This document shows positions 10,991 through 23,206 of a stretch of DNA of 64,000 bases, piece by piece. Within the stretch, counting starts at the first letter, position 1, and the number at the start of each line of letters is the position of its first letter. The DNA comes from Hyperoodon ampullatus. Lineage: Eukaryota; Chordata; Mammalia; Artiodactyla; Ziphiidae. The DNA lies in NCBI GenBank assembly GCA_949752795.1, contig OX457061.1:6631239-6695238 (forward strand), given 5' to 3'. A program made the translations under genes and the position numbers. The notes below the pieces were generated by a model. That model made no database searches and was not told the origin of the DNA. It saw nothing but the letters and a program-made list of their open reading frames with translations.

Positions 10991-11436
10991 TAACTTTTAT
11001 GGCTTCAACCTCCTGCTCTCCACACACTCGCCCCACCCCGTGTTGCAAATCCCCTGGAGGCCACAGAGCTGCTCCAACATCTCTCACAGCTGCACCCCAG
11101 GGAACGCGCTGGACTTGACCAACTGCATGCCCGAGGCGGCCTCTGTCCCAGAGCCAGCAGGAAAACCGATTAGGTTCAACAGATAACAGAGGGCCTGGCA
11201 GCCAGGCCACCTGCTCACACCAGCCCTGGTGGAGAAAGCTTGTCAGGCGTCCCTGGAGAGGTGCTTTGAGCCCCAACTTTCTGGAGGTAGGGTGGCAGCC
11301 CTTGTGGTGGGCCTTATCCTGTCTTAAGCCGGCCACCTTCACCCTGGGGTATGTGAACACCTGGAGGTAGATGAAGATTTCCCAAGGACATATGGGATGG
11401 GTCACTGTAAGGATGCCAATCCTAGAAACTCAGCCT

Positions 11437-11444
11437 CTTTCTTT

Positions 11445-11495
<51 letters not shown>

Positions 11496-11499
11496 GTCT
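11437..11499. repeat. (TTTC)n microsatellite
   Basis: About 15 tandem TTTC units. They adjoin a minus-strand L1 3' end and so probably grew from its A-rich tail. Confidence 0.92.
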
Positions 11500-11638
11500 T
11501 TTTAATTAAAGTATAGTTGACTTACAAGGTTTTGTTAGTTTCAGGTATACAGCAAAGTGATTCAGTTTTTCAGATTTTTTTCATTATAGGTTATTACCAG
11601 ATATTGAATATGGCTCCCTGTGCTGTACAGCGGAAACG
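11500..11638 (-). mobile_element. L1 3' end fragment
   Basis: On the minus strand it carries the L1 3' phrases GATTCACTTTGCTGTA-like and CAACTATACTTTAATT, running into the (GAAA)n tail. Confidence 0.75.
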
Positions 11639-11888
11639 TAGCCTCTTTCCTCTTTCCTCCCTGAGCAAGACCCCAGTGGCCCAGCTTCCTGCAGCTTCCT
11701 TTCTCACCTCCCCTGTCTTACCTCTGGCCCTCTGGAAAGAAGAAAAATCACTCAGTAATTTTCCCCAGTGGATACACGAAGTAAATGGAAAAAGAAAAGA
11801 GAGAGAACCCCATCCATCTCATTAATAGATTTTCCATAAAATCTTAATTCTTGGTTTAATAATTATTTATGAAAAAAATTGTAACCCT

Positions 11889-12097
11889 GGGCTTCCCTGG
11901 TGGCGCAGTGGTTGAGAGTCCGCCTGCCGATGCAGGGGACGCGGGTTCGTGCCCCGGTCCGGGAAGATCCCACATGCCGCGGAGCAGCTGGGCCCGTGAG
12001 CCATGGCCGCTGAGCCTGCGCATCCGGAGCCTGTGCTTCGCAACGGGAGAGGCCACAACAGTGAGAGGCCTGCGTACCGCAAAAAAAAAAAAAAAAA
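11889..12097 (+). mobile_element. CHR-type SINE, 210-bp form
   Basis: Complete head, box B GGTTCGTGCCCC and 17-base A tail. Confidence 0.9.
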
Positions 12098-12099
12098 TC

Positions 12100-13465
12100 T
12101 ATAGCTCTCACCTCCCCCTAGATTGCCTGATTATCTAAAATAGCGGATTCCCACAGTTCCTTCTGGAGGTGACCCCTCTTTCCTACTGAGATCCAGCAGG
12201 GCTGTGCTGAGGCTGAAGAGAGGATGGGGGAGACCAGCCTCAGGCTGGGGGGCGGGCAGGATGCAGAACTTTGCTCTGTGGGGCAGGCACAGCTGTGGAG
12301 CCATTTCTGAGGGTCTGGAGTTCCAGTGCTGCCAAGTCCTCCAGATGCCCCCAGTGCCCTCTGCGCAACTGTCCTCATCCCACTTTTTCTCTAGCAAAGA
12401 CTGGGAAAAATGGAATCAAACCACGATGTGGTTTAGCATCCATAGAATCCATGTCTGAACTCAACTCTCCAGAGGTCCTGGCCCTTTGGATGCTCTAGGA
12501 GATTTTTCCAGATGATTCTTCACAGAAAGGCCTGGGAGTCTCTGAGGCAAGATGTTGACATTTGCAACTGCTTTCGACTTCCCAGTTTTGTTAGGACTCA
12601 GCCCTATCCTGGTTCTGGTGGTGGAAGGGGTCTTGGCCTCAGCTTCTCAGGGTCCTGGAGCTCTTCCCCTCGGTGGGCATGTGGTCCCGAGGGGAGTCTG
12701 GGTGACACTTGCTTCTCTGTTCTGTCACTGCGGGCTCTGGGGCTCCCCTCTCCTGGAAGATGGAGATCGGGGAAGGAGGTGCCTCCTGCAGTGTCCTCCA
12801 TGTGGGTTCAGTAATCAAGTCCAAATCCCTGCATTTCCCTGAGCTTCTGCGGCCTGTCTCCCCCTCTCTGTTACCAACTGTTTTATCAGATGAGGTTCTT
12901 TGCTTCCAAACAATAGACGGACACTGACTGGCTTGGGCTTCTCCAGGGCTTCTTAGAAGAACCCAGGGTGGCCCGTGGAAATGTAAAAAATGCTGAGCGA
13001 CCCCGACTTGGGAGATAGGATCCCAGAGGTGGGGTGTGGGGGCCTCAGTGGCAGGAGCTCTGGGGCCCTGTTGCTCCGGCACTGCCCTCGGAGAGAGAAG
13101 CTGATGGGCCCAACCTGGGTCGGGTATCTTGACCTTGTATCTACCAGCCATGGGCAAGGGTGTTGTGCCTGGGTAACCCCCCCAGTTTGCGCTATTGTAC
13201 ATACTCAAATGACATTTTGTTTCCTTGAAAATGTGACTATTTCCTGATTTGTCATTTGGTCACTTATCTTGAAGTTGGCCACTGGAATTTATGGAGGGTG
13301 GGAAGATGACCACAAGAGTAGAGGGCCTCAAAACCCTCACAAAGAGCTCTCTGGATGACCCAAACATATCTGAGCCCCAGGAATGGATACAAATGGACCC
13401 CCCCAAGTGCCCCCCAACTACATAATGATCCTGACACTGCATTGTGCCCCATTCCCCCTCTTTTA
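12100..13465. other. Spacer, nothing recognised
   Basis: Mixed-composition intergenic DNA. Several overlapping open frames on both strands (up to 189 codons) show no family features and are judged non-coding. Confidence 0.4.
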
Positions 13466-13476
13466 AGAAAGTTTTA

Positions 13477-13688
13477 GGGCTTCCCTGGTGGAGCAGTGGT
13501 TGAGAGTTCACCTGCCGATGCAGGGGACACGGGTTCGTGCCCCGGTCCGGGAAGATCCCACATGCCGCGGAGCGGCTGGGCCCGTGAGCCATGGCCACTG
13601 AGCCTGCGCGTCCGGAGCCTGTGCTCCACAACGGGAGAGGCCCCAACAGTGAGAGGCCCGTGTACCGCAAAAAAAAAAATAAATAAAA
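13477..13688 (+). mobile_element. CHR-type SINE, 210-bp form
   Basis: A-rich tail with AAATAAAATAAA. The target AAAGTTTTA recurs at its 3' end. Confidence 0.88.
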
Positions 13689-14331
13689 TAAAGTTTTAAA
13701 GAGTGTAAAACAACATATATTTCCAGTATCAGTGAGTATCTTAAGATAAAAACTAGTTCATTTAGCATATCTTAAGAGAAATTGCCTGTGAATGGGAACT
13801 TCTAGTACTCTGAGGTCTGCAAGACGTACCTAGAAAATTTGCTGCTGTGGAAAATGAAGAAATCGGATTGGGAGGCGGGTGGTGGAGAGCCTGTGGTTTA
13901 TCTTTTTTATTAATTGCTGTAATACTGTCCTTCAGGCAGCTGAGGGTGTTTCATGTTTTCTTTAGACAACATTAGAAGCTGAAGCTCTCTTTGGACCAGT
14001 TTGATGCTACATGAATTCTGCCATTTTGCTAACACTGATTTGGCTACTGGGTGACCACTCCATTAGAACTATTAACTCCAGTCATATTAATTTTTGTTAT
14101 AAATCTTACAAAAGGGAGTGCTTCTGGGTATTTATATCCACATTTTGTTTTCAAAAATCGTCCAAGCCCATGGTAGCTGCCACCTTGCATCACTGTCCCT
14201 GGAAGGCTGGTCATCTCACCTCCCACCCGTCCTCTTGTCCCTACATTATCCCCTTCCCTTTTAATTTTTCTATCATTTCTCTCTTGGAACATTACCTACA
14301 GTGTTTACATTGTTAATAAAAAAACATTCAA

Positions 14332-14536
14332 GGGCTTCCCTGGTGGCGCAGTGGTTGAGAGTCTGCCTGCTGATGCAGGGGACACGGGTTCGTGCCCCGG
14401 TCTGGGAAGATCCCACATGCCACGGAGCAGCTGGGCCCGTGAGCCATGGCCGCTGAGCCTGCGCGTCCGGAGCCTGTGCTCCGCAACGGGAGAGGCCACA
14501 ACAGTGAGAGGCCCACGTACCGCAAAAAACAAAAAC
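14332..14536 (+). mobile_element. CHR-type SINE, 210-bp form
   Basis: Target duplication AAAAACATTCAA at both ends (14320-14331 and 14537-14548). Confidence 0.9.
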
Positions 14537-14940
14537 AAAAACATTCAAAACCACCAACTTGACTCCTTAAGGCCGTCATAACTTGAAAGCGCAACCAGGA
14601 AAGTCTTGGAAGGGAGCTGCAGATAGGGCTCTGCCCTTTGGTTCGAGGTGGGCAGAGATTTTCAGGACCAAAGACAGCGCCCCCTGGTCCACACCTGGTT
14701 CCAGGGAAGTTTCGGAGTTGACTGTAAGTAGAGGTGTGACCACGCTGATAGAATGGGAAACTGCTCAAGGCTGCAGAGACCTACTCGCACCGAGTGAAGC
14801 ACTAGAGGGTACTGGTGAGCTGCTGGTCTGAGGACTCAGAGACGTGGGTTCAAATCCTGCCCTCACTACCTCTGTGACCTCCAGAAAAAAATGACAACAG
14901 AAGTTCAAACCCCTAGATTATATAAAAAACCAACTGTCGG

Positions 14941-15251
14941 ACTTCCCTGGTGGCACAGTGGTTAAGAATCCGCCTGCCAATGCAGGGGACACGGGTTCAG
15001 TCCCTGGTCTGGGAAGATCCCACATGCCGTGGAGCAACTAAGCCCATGCACCACAACTACTGAGCCCACGTGCTGCAGCTACTGAAGCCCATGTGCCTAG
15101 AGCCTGTGCTCCGCAACAAGAGAAGCCTCCACAATGAGAAGCCCGCACACCACAACAAAGAGTAACCCCCGCTCGCTACAACTAGAGAAAGCCTGTGCAC
15201 AGCAATGAAGACCCAACACAGCTAAAAATAGATAAATAAATAAATAAAAAT
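14941..15251 (+). mobile_element. CHR-type SINE, long form
   Basis: Tail (AAAT)n. The flanking target reads CCAACTGTCGG on the left and GCCAACTGTCAG on the right. Confidence 0.9.
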
Positions 15252-15423
15252 AAAAAGCCAACTGTCAGCCCGAAGACTTGTTCTCATCTAAGTCTTATCA
15301 GTGTCTATTTTATACAGAGGGGCTCTGCTGGGGCACATGGTATTTGGCGTTCTTCTTGTTATCATTTATACAGGGATATGCACTTTATTTCTATGAAATC
15401 CTAATGGCTATAGAATATTACAT

Positions 15424-16060
15424 ATGCCTTCAAAAAGCTTTATTGAGGTAGGTTTGACATACAACAAAATGCACACATTTAAAGTGTACAGGGCTTCCCT
15501 GGTGGCGCAGTGGTTAAGAATCCGCCTGCCAATGCAGGGGACACAGGTTCAAGCCCTGGTCCGGGAAGATCCCACATGCCATGGAGCAGCTGGGCCCGTG
15601 TGCCACAACTACTGAGCCTGCGCTCTAGAGCCCATGAGCCACAATTACTGAGCCCACGTGCCACAACTACTGAAGCCCACGTGCCACAACTACTGAAGCC
15701 CATGCACCTAGAGCCCATGCTCCACAAAAAGAGAAGCCACTGACGTGAGAAGCCTGCGCACCGCAACAAAGAGTAGCACCTGCTCACCGCAACTAGAGAA
15801 AGCCTGCGCACAGCAACGAAGACCGAACCCAGCCATCAATTAATTAATTAATTAATTAAAAAAATAAAAGTGTACAATTTGTTACGTTTTGACATATTTA
15901 TCCTCACAATCAGGGTAGTGAGCATGGCCTTCACGCCCAGAAGATTCCTCCTGCCATCTTGTAATTCTCACCTCTCCCCTGATGCCCCCTCCCGTCAATC
16001 GACCACAGATTTGCTTTCTATCACTGCAGATTCAGACACTTTTTATAGGCTATCATATGT
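15424..16060 (-). mobile_element. Old L1 (L1M-type) 3' region, split by a SINE
   Basis: Antisense phrases such as TTTATTGAGGTA, AAAGTGTACA and AATCAGGGTAGTGAG mark an old L1 3' end. The SINE at 15491-15866 interrupts it. Confidence 0.65.
15491..15866 (+). mobile_element. CHR-type SINE, long form with internal duplication
   Basis: Target duplication AAAGTGTACA (15481-15490 and 15867-15876). The internal unit CCACAACTACTGAAGCCCA is present one extra time and the tail is (TTAA)n, making it longer than its relatives. Confidence 0.9.
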
Positions 16061-16084
16061 TTTTAAAATAACATTATTTTGTAT

Positions 16085-16470
16085 TGTTTTATTTATTAAG
16101 TGCTTGCTAAGGATCAGGTTCTGGGTGCACTAGACTCATCATCTCATTTAATTCTAAGGCAACCCTGTGAAGTGGCAATCTTTATTTTACAGGTGAATAT
16201 CCAGAGAGGTTAAATAACGTGCCCAAGGAACTTGTCACATGAGTAGAAAGTGGTGGAGTCAGGATGAGCACTCGGGCCCTTCGGAGGCCCCACCTGAGCT
16301 CTTCCCCCACTGACCTGCCTCTCTCCTCCAACAGGCAGGAAACAAACTGCCTGGGTTCAAATTCTGCCTCTGCTGTGACCATGCATATGACCCTGGGCAG
16401 GTTACTCACGCTCTCTAGGCCCTGGTTCCTCATCTGTAGACTGGCCCTAACGATAGTCCCTGCCTTATAA
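16085..16470. repeat. Two MIR elements in opposite orientation
   Basis: 16085-16260 reads as a sense MIR core (TTATTTTACAGGTGAATATC then GAGGTTAAATAACGTGCCCA). 16330-16470 reads as an antisense copy (GACCCTGGGCAGGTTACTCA, CCTCATCTGTAGACTGG). Confidence 0.6.
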
Positions 16471-16479
16471 GGTTGCCCT

Positions 16480-17400
16480 GAGGGTCACTTGACGAGATGA
16501 GTGTAGGGGCACCTTAGCAGAGGGCCCAGGGAAGACGGATGAGTAGACGTGTGGTCACGGTGTGGGAGGTGAGTGCAGTGAGACGGACATCCAGGACACG
16601 TTGGGAACCCAGGAGGTAGGAAGGGGGCAGTTGGTATGGGATGCAAGACTTCTGGAAAGTTCTCTCCTTGAATTCCTGGATGACCTTTGTCTGTTCTACT
16701 TGTGCTGGAAATGCACTCATCCATCTTCTAGCAGTCCAAGGCTTCCTCTATGTCAGGCGCTGTATCTGTCCACCTGGGGATTTACAATGAGTAAGAGAGA
16801 CTTGGTGCCGCCCAACAGGGCGCCCATCTGGCCGGGGGTGGCGCCTGGGGAGGGGTCTCAGCAATTACCATCCAGTGTCATCAGAGCTGTGTGGGGGGGT
16901 TAATATTCTTCCATCTCACTTTTACAATCCCTCCAAGTTCTACCAACATCACCTGAGACTGACCAGCTGCCCCATGGAGAATTCTTTGTAAATGCATCAT
17001 TGTTGGAAAACACCTCAAGGTGGTGTTGCTGTTGTTGTTGAAAAACCTCCTGGAAAGGTTTCCTGTCCTCTGCGCTTCTACACACCACTCAGGTCTCTCA
17101 CTGTTGTTCCTTAAACAAATGTCACCTCCAGCCCCCAAGTCAATCACAAATGGATGGCCAGGAGCTGGGCTCAGGAATGACTGAACTGGCTTCTCCGAGG
17201 AACGTGTTTAACCCAAAGCTGGCTTCTTTTCCCCCTGGGACCTAGCCACCCTCTTTGACCTCCCGATGGGCGTGGGCTCAGGACTGCCAACCTGCTTCAT
17301 AGGCAAAACACAAAGGGGAAAGAAATCTGCCTCCCAGATGGGTCATACACCCAAGGTTGGAGAAGGCAGTTAACTCATTGCATCCATAGGGACTGTGGGT
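16480..17400. other. Spacer, nothing recognised
   Basis: Only a short TTG-repeat tract (TGTTGCTGTTGTTGTTG, 17024-17040) stands out. Confidence 0.4.
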
Positions 17401-17421
17401 TTCAAGCTAAAGAAAACACCA

Positions 17422-17626
17422 GGGACTTCCCTGGTGGTCCAGTGGCTAAGACTTCATGCTCCCAATGCAGGGGACCCGAGTTCGATCCCTGGTCAGGGAA
17501 CTATATCCTACATGCCGCAACTAAAAAATTCCCGCCTACCTCAACTAAAAGATCCTGCATGCAGCGAAGAAGGTCCTGTGTGCTGCAACCAAGACCTGGC
17601 ACAGCCAAATAGATAAATATTAAAAA
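17422..17626 (+). mobile_element. CHR-type SINE, short head with extended body
   Basis: Begins GGGACTTCCCTGGTGGTCCA and carries a body with CTGCATGC/CTGTGTGC repeats before an A-rich end. Confidence 0.8.
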
Positions 17627-17663
17627 AGAACTTTTAAAAAATAAATGTTAAAAAAGAGAAAAC

Positions 17664-17873
17664 AGGGCACCCCTGGTGGTGCAGTGGCTGAGAGTCTGCC
17701 TGCCGATGCAGGGGACACGGGTTCGTGCCCCGGTCCGGGAGGATCCCACGTGTCACGGAACGGCTGGGCCCGTGAGCCACGGCCGCTGAGCCTGCGTGTC
17801 CGGAGCCTGTGCTCCACAACGGGAGAGGCCACAACAGTGAGAGGCCCGCGTACCGCAAAAAAAAAAAAAAAAA
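17664..17873 (+). mobile_element. CHR-type SINE, 210-bp form
   Basis: Complete copy with a 17-base A tail, about 40 bp after the previous SINE in the same direction. Confidence 0.88.
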
Positions 17874-18765
17874 GTAAAAAAAAAATGTTGATCTCATCCA
17901 GAAACACCCTCGCAGACACACCCAGATATAACATTTAACCAAATGTATGAGCACCCCATGACCCAGTCAAGCTGGTGGATAAAATTAACCATCATACCCT
18001 TCAAAACAGGCCAAGGGGACCCTTCTCTTTGAGCCCTTCAGGCTTGTGATAGTGCTTTGTGCATGGTGGGAAAGGGAATTGTCTCGTGAAGAATGGTGAA
18101 GTTTCTCAGGTTTTGCCCTGCTTGCAAGCTCACAAGTTAGCCTGCCAATTTCACAGAGGCTGTCAAAGACATGAGCTTCCTGGGTCAGAGACAGGGATGT
18201 TATTACTCATGGCACAGCAGATGTCAGTAAATATCTGTGATGTAAACAGATGGTTGCACGCGCTCCAGTCCTAAGCTACATACCCAGGAAATGGCAGTCA
18301 CCCAGATCTTTTGGGGGAACAAGAGCCCCCTGATGTCACTTAAAGTGACATTGAAGACAAGACCAATTTGGCAATACCTGGCAAAGTTGAAGATGTACAT
18401 GCCCTGTGACCCAGAAATTCCATCTTCAAGCCTTTATCACATTATGATGCATGAAGAAAATGAAAGTATGGGTACAGTCCACTGGTGTTAGTGGAGGGGC
18501 TACTGGACAAGGTGACTGAGCCCAGGGCCCTGGCTGCCTTGGGCCTTTTCCGTCTGCCCACCTGTAACCCATTCATGGCAAAGCCCACTCCTAGAGGGAC
18601 CCATGTACACAAGGAGACACATTCAAGGATGTTTGTTGAGGTGCTATTTGTAGTATTAAAAATTGGAATCAAAGCTAATTTTCCATCACCAGAGGAATGG
18701 ATAAACAAACCATTGTTTAGTCCTAAAATGGAATATTATACAGAAGATAAAAATGGATACACTAG

Positions 18766-18978
18766 GGCTTCCCTGGTGGTGCAGTTGTTGAGAGTCCGCC
18801 TGCCGATGCAGGGGACACGGGTTCGTGCCCCGGTCTGGGAGGATCCCACATGCCGCGGAGCGGCTGGGCCCGTGAGCCATGGCCGCTGAGCCTGCGCATC
18901 CGGAGCCTGTGCTCCGCAACGGGGGAGGCCACAACAGTGAGAGGCCCGCGTACCACAAAAAAAAAAAAAAAAAAAAAA
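18766..18978 (+). mobile_element. CHR-type SINE, 210-bp form
   Basis: Duplicated target AAAAATGGATACACTAG (18749-18765) recurs after its long A tail, ending at 18995. Confidence 0.92.
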
Positions 18979-19100
18979 AAAAATGGATACACTAGAACTA
19001 TGTGTATCAATGTCAATAAGTCTCATGAACCAGAGTTGAGTGAAAAAGAAAAAGTAGCCAAAGGAGATGTACAGCATACCATTTATGTGTTTACATATTT

Positions 19101-19226
19101 TTTGTTTTTTTGTTCTGTTTGGTTTTTTGGCCATGCCACACAGCTTGCAGGATCTTGGTTCCCTGAACCTGAGCCCTGGCAGTGAAAGCACGGAGTCCTA
19201 ACCACTGGACTGCCAGGGAATTCCTT
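19101..19226 (-). mobile_element. CHR-type SINE, short form
   Basis: Ends in the minus-strand head GGAATTCCCTGGCAGTCCAG. Target TTACATATTT on the left, TTCACATATTT on the right. Confidence 0.82.
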
Positions 19227-19254
19227 CTGTTCACATATTTAAAATGCACATTGT

Positions 19255-19414
19255 GGGACTTCCCTAGTGGTCCAGTGGGTAAGACTCCTCGCTCCCAATG
19301 CAGGGGGCCTGGGTTCGATCCCTGGTCGGGGAACTAGATCCCACATGCGTGCCACAACAAAGATCTCGTGTGCCACAACTAAGACCTGGAGCAGCCAAAA
19401 TAAATAAATAGTTT
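19255..19414 (+). mobile_element. CHR-type SINE, short head with extended body
   Basis: Perfect 17-bp target duplication TTTAAAATGCACATTGT (19238-19254 and 19415-19431). Confidence 0.9.
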
Positions 19415-19560
19415 TTTAAAATGCACATTGTATGCGGATACATAACATGTGTAGTTAAAATAAAAACAAAACATAACAAGGAATTGATACACGTCAGTTT
19501 TGGCATGGAGATGACTTTTGGGGAGGAAGGCCAAAAGGATGGGATTAGAGCTCTACTTTT

Positions 19561-19770
19561 TTTCTTTTTTTTTTTTTTGCAGTACGCGGGCCTCTCACTG
19601 TTGTGGCCTCTCCCGTTGCGGAGCACAGGCTCCGGACGCGCAGGCCCAGCGGCCATGGTTCACGGACCCAGCCGCTCTGCGGCATGTGGGATCTTCCCGG
19701 ACCGGGGCACGAACCCATGTCCCCTGCATTGGCAGGCAGACTCTCAACCACTGCACCACCAGGGAAGCCC
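19561..19770 (-). mobile_element. CHR-type SINE, 210-bp form
   Basis: Perfect duplication TAGAGCTCTACTTTT (19546-19560 and 19771-19785). Confidence 0.92.
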
Positions 19771-20419
19771 TAGAGCTCTACTTTTATTAAAGGTACTTTT
19801 ATTAAAGAGAGCTGGAGGAAATACAGCAAAATATAACATCTATTAAATCTGGGGTGTTATATTGTTTCTTTTGATTAAATAGTTTATAATTAAATAAAAG
19901 AGTTAAGGTGGCCTCCAGAGAGGTAGCTAGAATGCATCTGGAGAACCTGGCCTCTGGTAACCTGAGGACTGTTGCTATTTTTGTCCTGGACAGAAGAGCT
20001 CAAGGCATTCATTCCCCCAAACCTTGCCTCACCCTGCGGCTTCTCAGAGGGAGGATAGTGTAATTCCCAAGTCGCACCACTAGATGGGGCGAGCACGCAG
20101 GATTAGAAATGGAGAAACGGGCTCACCGGAGCAACTTGAAACAAGGAAGAAATTTTGCGAGAGAAGCAGAGGCAGTGACTTTGAGAACATGAGAGACAGG
20201 TAGAGGTAAAAAAAAACAGCATCCAAGTAACAAAAGGACCCCTATCTGAAGTAGCAAACCATTCACTGGTGTTGATAAAGTATCTATTTTCTAGTCCTTA
20301 AAATTACCCAAGATGCAGTTCTTAGGCCTTAAAACAGATGTCAACAAGGGGTTCAGGGAAACTCCAGTTCCCACCCCCGCGTCTGACTGATACCATTCCA
20401 CTGAACGACCCAGAGGTAT

Positions 20420-20645
20420 GTTTAGTTTCAAGTGCCTGGACTTTGAAGGCCCTGAGTTCACATCCTGACGCTGCTTCTCAACAGCTGTGTAACCTTGGGT
20501 GACTGCCTTAACCTTTCTGGGCCTCAGTTTTCTGATCTGCAAACTAGGGGAAATAATAACACCTGGCCCACAGGACTGTTGCCAGGGTTGGATGCGATTA
20601 CACATGTGAACCCCCCGGCACATAGTAAGCCTTTGGTAAATGGTA
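20420..20645 (-). repeat. MIR
   Basis: Antisense MIR: CTGTGTAACCTTGGGTGACT, then CCTCAGTTTTCTGATCTGCA, ending near GCACATAGTAAGCC. Confidence 0.75.
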
Positions 20646-20834
20646 GAAGCATTAGACCCTAATGCCCAAATCGCTCTAAAGTAAGCAATTCCAGGGAACA
20701 AGGACAAGGTTTCAAACTGCAACACGATGAACAGAATTTAATGCTCTCCTGAGGGGTAAAGATATTCCCACGTACCCAGCCATGGGAAAGGATAATGGTG
20801 AGATATTTGATGACCATATAAAAGGAGCAGCTAG

Positions 20835-20962
20835 AGGGACTTCCCTGGAGGTCCAGTGGTTAAGACTCTTTCCTTCCAATGCAGGGGGCACAGGTTCGAT
20901 GCCCGGTCAGGGAACTAAGATCCCACATGTTGCATGGCATGGCCAAAAACTAAAAATTAAAA
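20835..20962 (+). mobile_element. CHR-type SINE, short form
   Basis: Complete head and body; the tail is interrupted by the next SINE. Confidence 0.82.
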
Positions 20963-20973
20963 AAAAAGAAGAG

Positions 20974-21170
20974 TACTTCCCTGGTGGCGCAGTGGTTGAG
21001 AGTCCGCCTGCCGAAGCAGGGGACACGGGTTCGTGCCCCGGTCCGGGAAGATCCCACATGCCGCAGAATGGCTGGGCCCGTGAGCCATGGCCGCTGAGCC
21101 TGTGCGTCCGGAGCCTGTGCTCCACAACGGGAGAGGCCACAACAGCGAGAGGCCCGCGTACCGCAAAAAA
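20974..21170 (+). mobile_element. CHR-type SINE, 210-bp form, nested in a SINE tail
   Basis: Inserted in the A-rich tail of the preceding SINE, with AAAAAGAAGAG on both sides. Confidence 0.88.
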
Positions 21171-21544
21171 AAAAAGAAGAGAAGAAGAAGAATAAACAAG
21201 ACTGAATTAAAAAAAAAAAAAACTAAAAATTAAAAAAAGGAGCTTCTAGGAACCCTGCCACTTTCTCAAGAAGAGGATGACACCATCCCTTTCTTCTTTC
21301 ACTCATTAGACAAATATTTAGAGAGCAGCTTCCTAGAGCAGGCCCTGGGATGCAGTGTGAGCAAGACACAAACTGCCCCTCCCTCCCCTGAGGATGTACA
21401 GCCCAGGTGAGGCAGAACACTATGTGGTGAGGACTAGAGGGCAAAGGAGATGACGGCAGGGATAAGATCACACACGTCAGAATGATGGGACCCTGTGTGT
21501 CTGAAACCCCGAAAGTGTGGGTCAGTATGTTCCAGCCCAGTGAC

Positions 21545-21990
21545 ATTCGAAAACAACATTATTGAGGTATATTTGCATACCGGATTGTTCACACTTTTCA
21601 TGTCTGCAATTGAGTGGTTTTTAGTAAAATTACCAAGTTATGCAACCATCACCATAAATCAGTTTTCAAACATTTCATCATCCCATTATGAACCCTTGTG
21701 CACATTGAATGTTAGTTCCGGTCCTTGCCCCAGGAAACCACTAATCTTCTTTCTGTCTGTAGCTTTGCCTTTTCTGGACATTTCATATAAATAGACCATA
21801 CAACATGTGGTCTCTTGTGTCCCGGTTCTTTCCCTGAGCATATTTTTGAGGTTCATCCATGTCATAGCATGTATCTGTAGCTACATCATTTTTATTGCTG
21901 AATAGTGTTCCATTATAAGGATATGTCACATTTTGTCTCTCCATCTGCCAGTTGATGGACATTTAGGTTGTTTCCTGTTTCTGTCTAGCC
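21545..21990 (-). mobile_element. Old L1 (L1M-type) 3' region
   Basis: Antisense phrases ACATTATTGAGGTATATTTG, TTTCTGGACATTTCATATAA and ATGTCATAGCATGTATC are typical of old L1 3' ends. Confidence 0.75.
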
Positions 21991-22644
21991 CATTCAAATT
22001 TTAATTCTAGGGCCAGTGGATGGACATCACAGCTTGGTGGCCATCACAGCTTCTGTCAGCTCCTTGACGTGACATCTAAAATGTGTGTGTGTTTTAGGGG
22101 AATTTTGTCATTTTCAGAGTCTCAAAGTGAAACCATGCGCCTCAGATAGCGACTTGAAGCCAAGTGCCTAAACCCAGATTGGGACTTGAACCCACAGTCT
22201 TTAAATTGAGATCACACACCTGGTTTCAGGACTTGATGAAGCTCAGGTTCTTGATGTCTCCTCACATAAAGAATTCAGTGAGAGACAAAGTGATAGGTAA
22301 GAAGTGGACTTATTAAGAGAGAAGCACTCTCCACAGACAGAGTGTGGGCCATCTCAGAAGGCGAGAGGCTCTGAAATATGGCATGGTTAGTTTTTATGGG
22401 CTGGGTAATTTCATAGGCTAATGAGTGGGAGGATTATTCCAATTATTTTGGGGAAAGGGTGGAGATTTCCAGGATAGGCCATTGCCCACTTTTGGTCTTT
22501 GATGGTTGGCCTTGGAACTGTCATGGTGCTAGTGGGTGTGTCACTTAGCAGATGCTAATGTATTACAATGAGTATATAACAAGGCTCAAGGTCCACTGGA
22601 AGTCAAATCTTCCGCCATCTTGGATCTAGCTGGTTCTAACCAGT

Positions 22645-22679
22645 TTTGTTTTTTGTTTTGTTTTGTTTTGTTTTGTTTT
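22645..22679. repeat. (GTTTT)n tract
   Basis: Tail of the truncated minus-strand SINE that follows. Confidence 0.8.
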
Positions 22680-22901
22680 GGCTGCATTGGGTCTTCGTTG
22701 TTGTGCACCGGCTTTCTCTAAGTTGCATTGAGCAGGGGCTACTCTTTGTTGCGATGGCTTCTTTTGTTGCAGAGCACAGGCTCTTAGGCGCATGGGCTTC
22801 AGTAGTTGTGGCACATGGGCTCAGTAGTTGTGGCTTGTGGGCCTAGAGCTCAGGCTCAGGAGTTGTGGTGCACGGGCTTAGTTGCTCCACAGCATGTGGG
22901 A
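22648..22901 (-). mobile_element. 5'-truncated CHR-type SINE, long form
   Basis: Lacks the last ~85 bp of the element head (the tRNA-like part), yet has a perfect target duplication TCTAACCAGTTTT (22635-22647 and 22902-22914). Confidence 0.88.
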
Positions 22902-23206
22902 TCTAACCAGTTTTTGTCATGTCCTATGGCTATGCCATTCTTTTAAAGGTTGTGTGTGACTGTTGTCCCATATATTGAGAAGCATGGCTCTAGACTAAAC
23001 GAAGTTGGTTTGATGAAGTCCAAATTAGGTGGAGTTATTTATTGTTCTGGTCAAAGGGCCTTGGCTTGGGGGTGTGGCTGCAATGGCCAAACTGACATGA
23101 TTCGGGACTAATGTCCAGGATGTACCAGCCCAGCAAGGATGGGGACAGGGGTTCTGAAAATGTGCTAGTAGCACTTCTCCCTAGCAACAGCATTAAGAAC
23201 AGTAGT

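Larger units (their letters stand above)
18285..19545 (+). mobile_element. Old L1 (L1M-type) split by three SINEs
   Basis: Sense L1 phrases include CCCAGAAATTCCATCTTCAAG-like, AATGGATAAACAAACCATTG and GGAATATTATACAGAAGATA. SINEs at 18766, 19101 and 19255 interrupt it. Confidence 0.65.
22200..22990. mobile_element. ERV LTR-like segment, split by a SINE
   Basis: Contains phrases I associate with an artiodactyl/cetacean endogenous-retrovirus LTR: AAGAATTCAGTGAGAGACAA, GACAGAGTGTGGGCCATCTC and ATCTTCCGCCATCTTGGA. No internal viral coding region is seen nearby. Exact ends and class are unsure. Confidence 0.5.

Noticed and set aside
11889..11965. tRNA gene suggested by box A/box B-like sequence in SINE heads
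   Set aside because: The motif is the tRNA-derived promoter of the SINE. No cloverleaf with an anticodon arm is preserved, and it recurs in dozens of copies.
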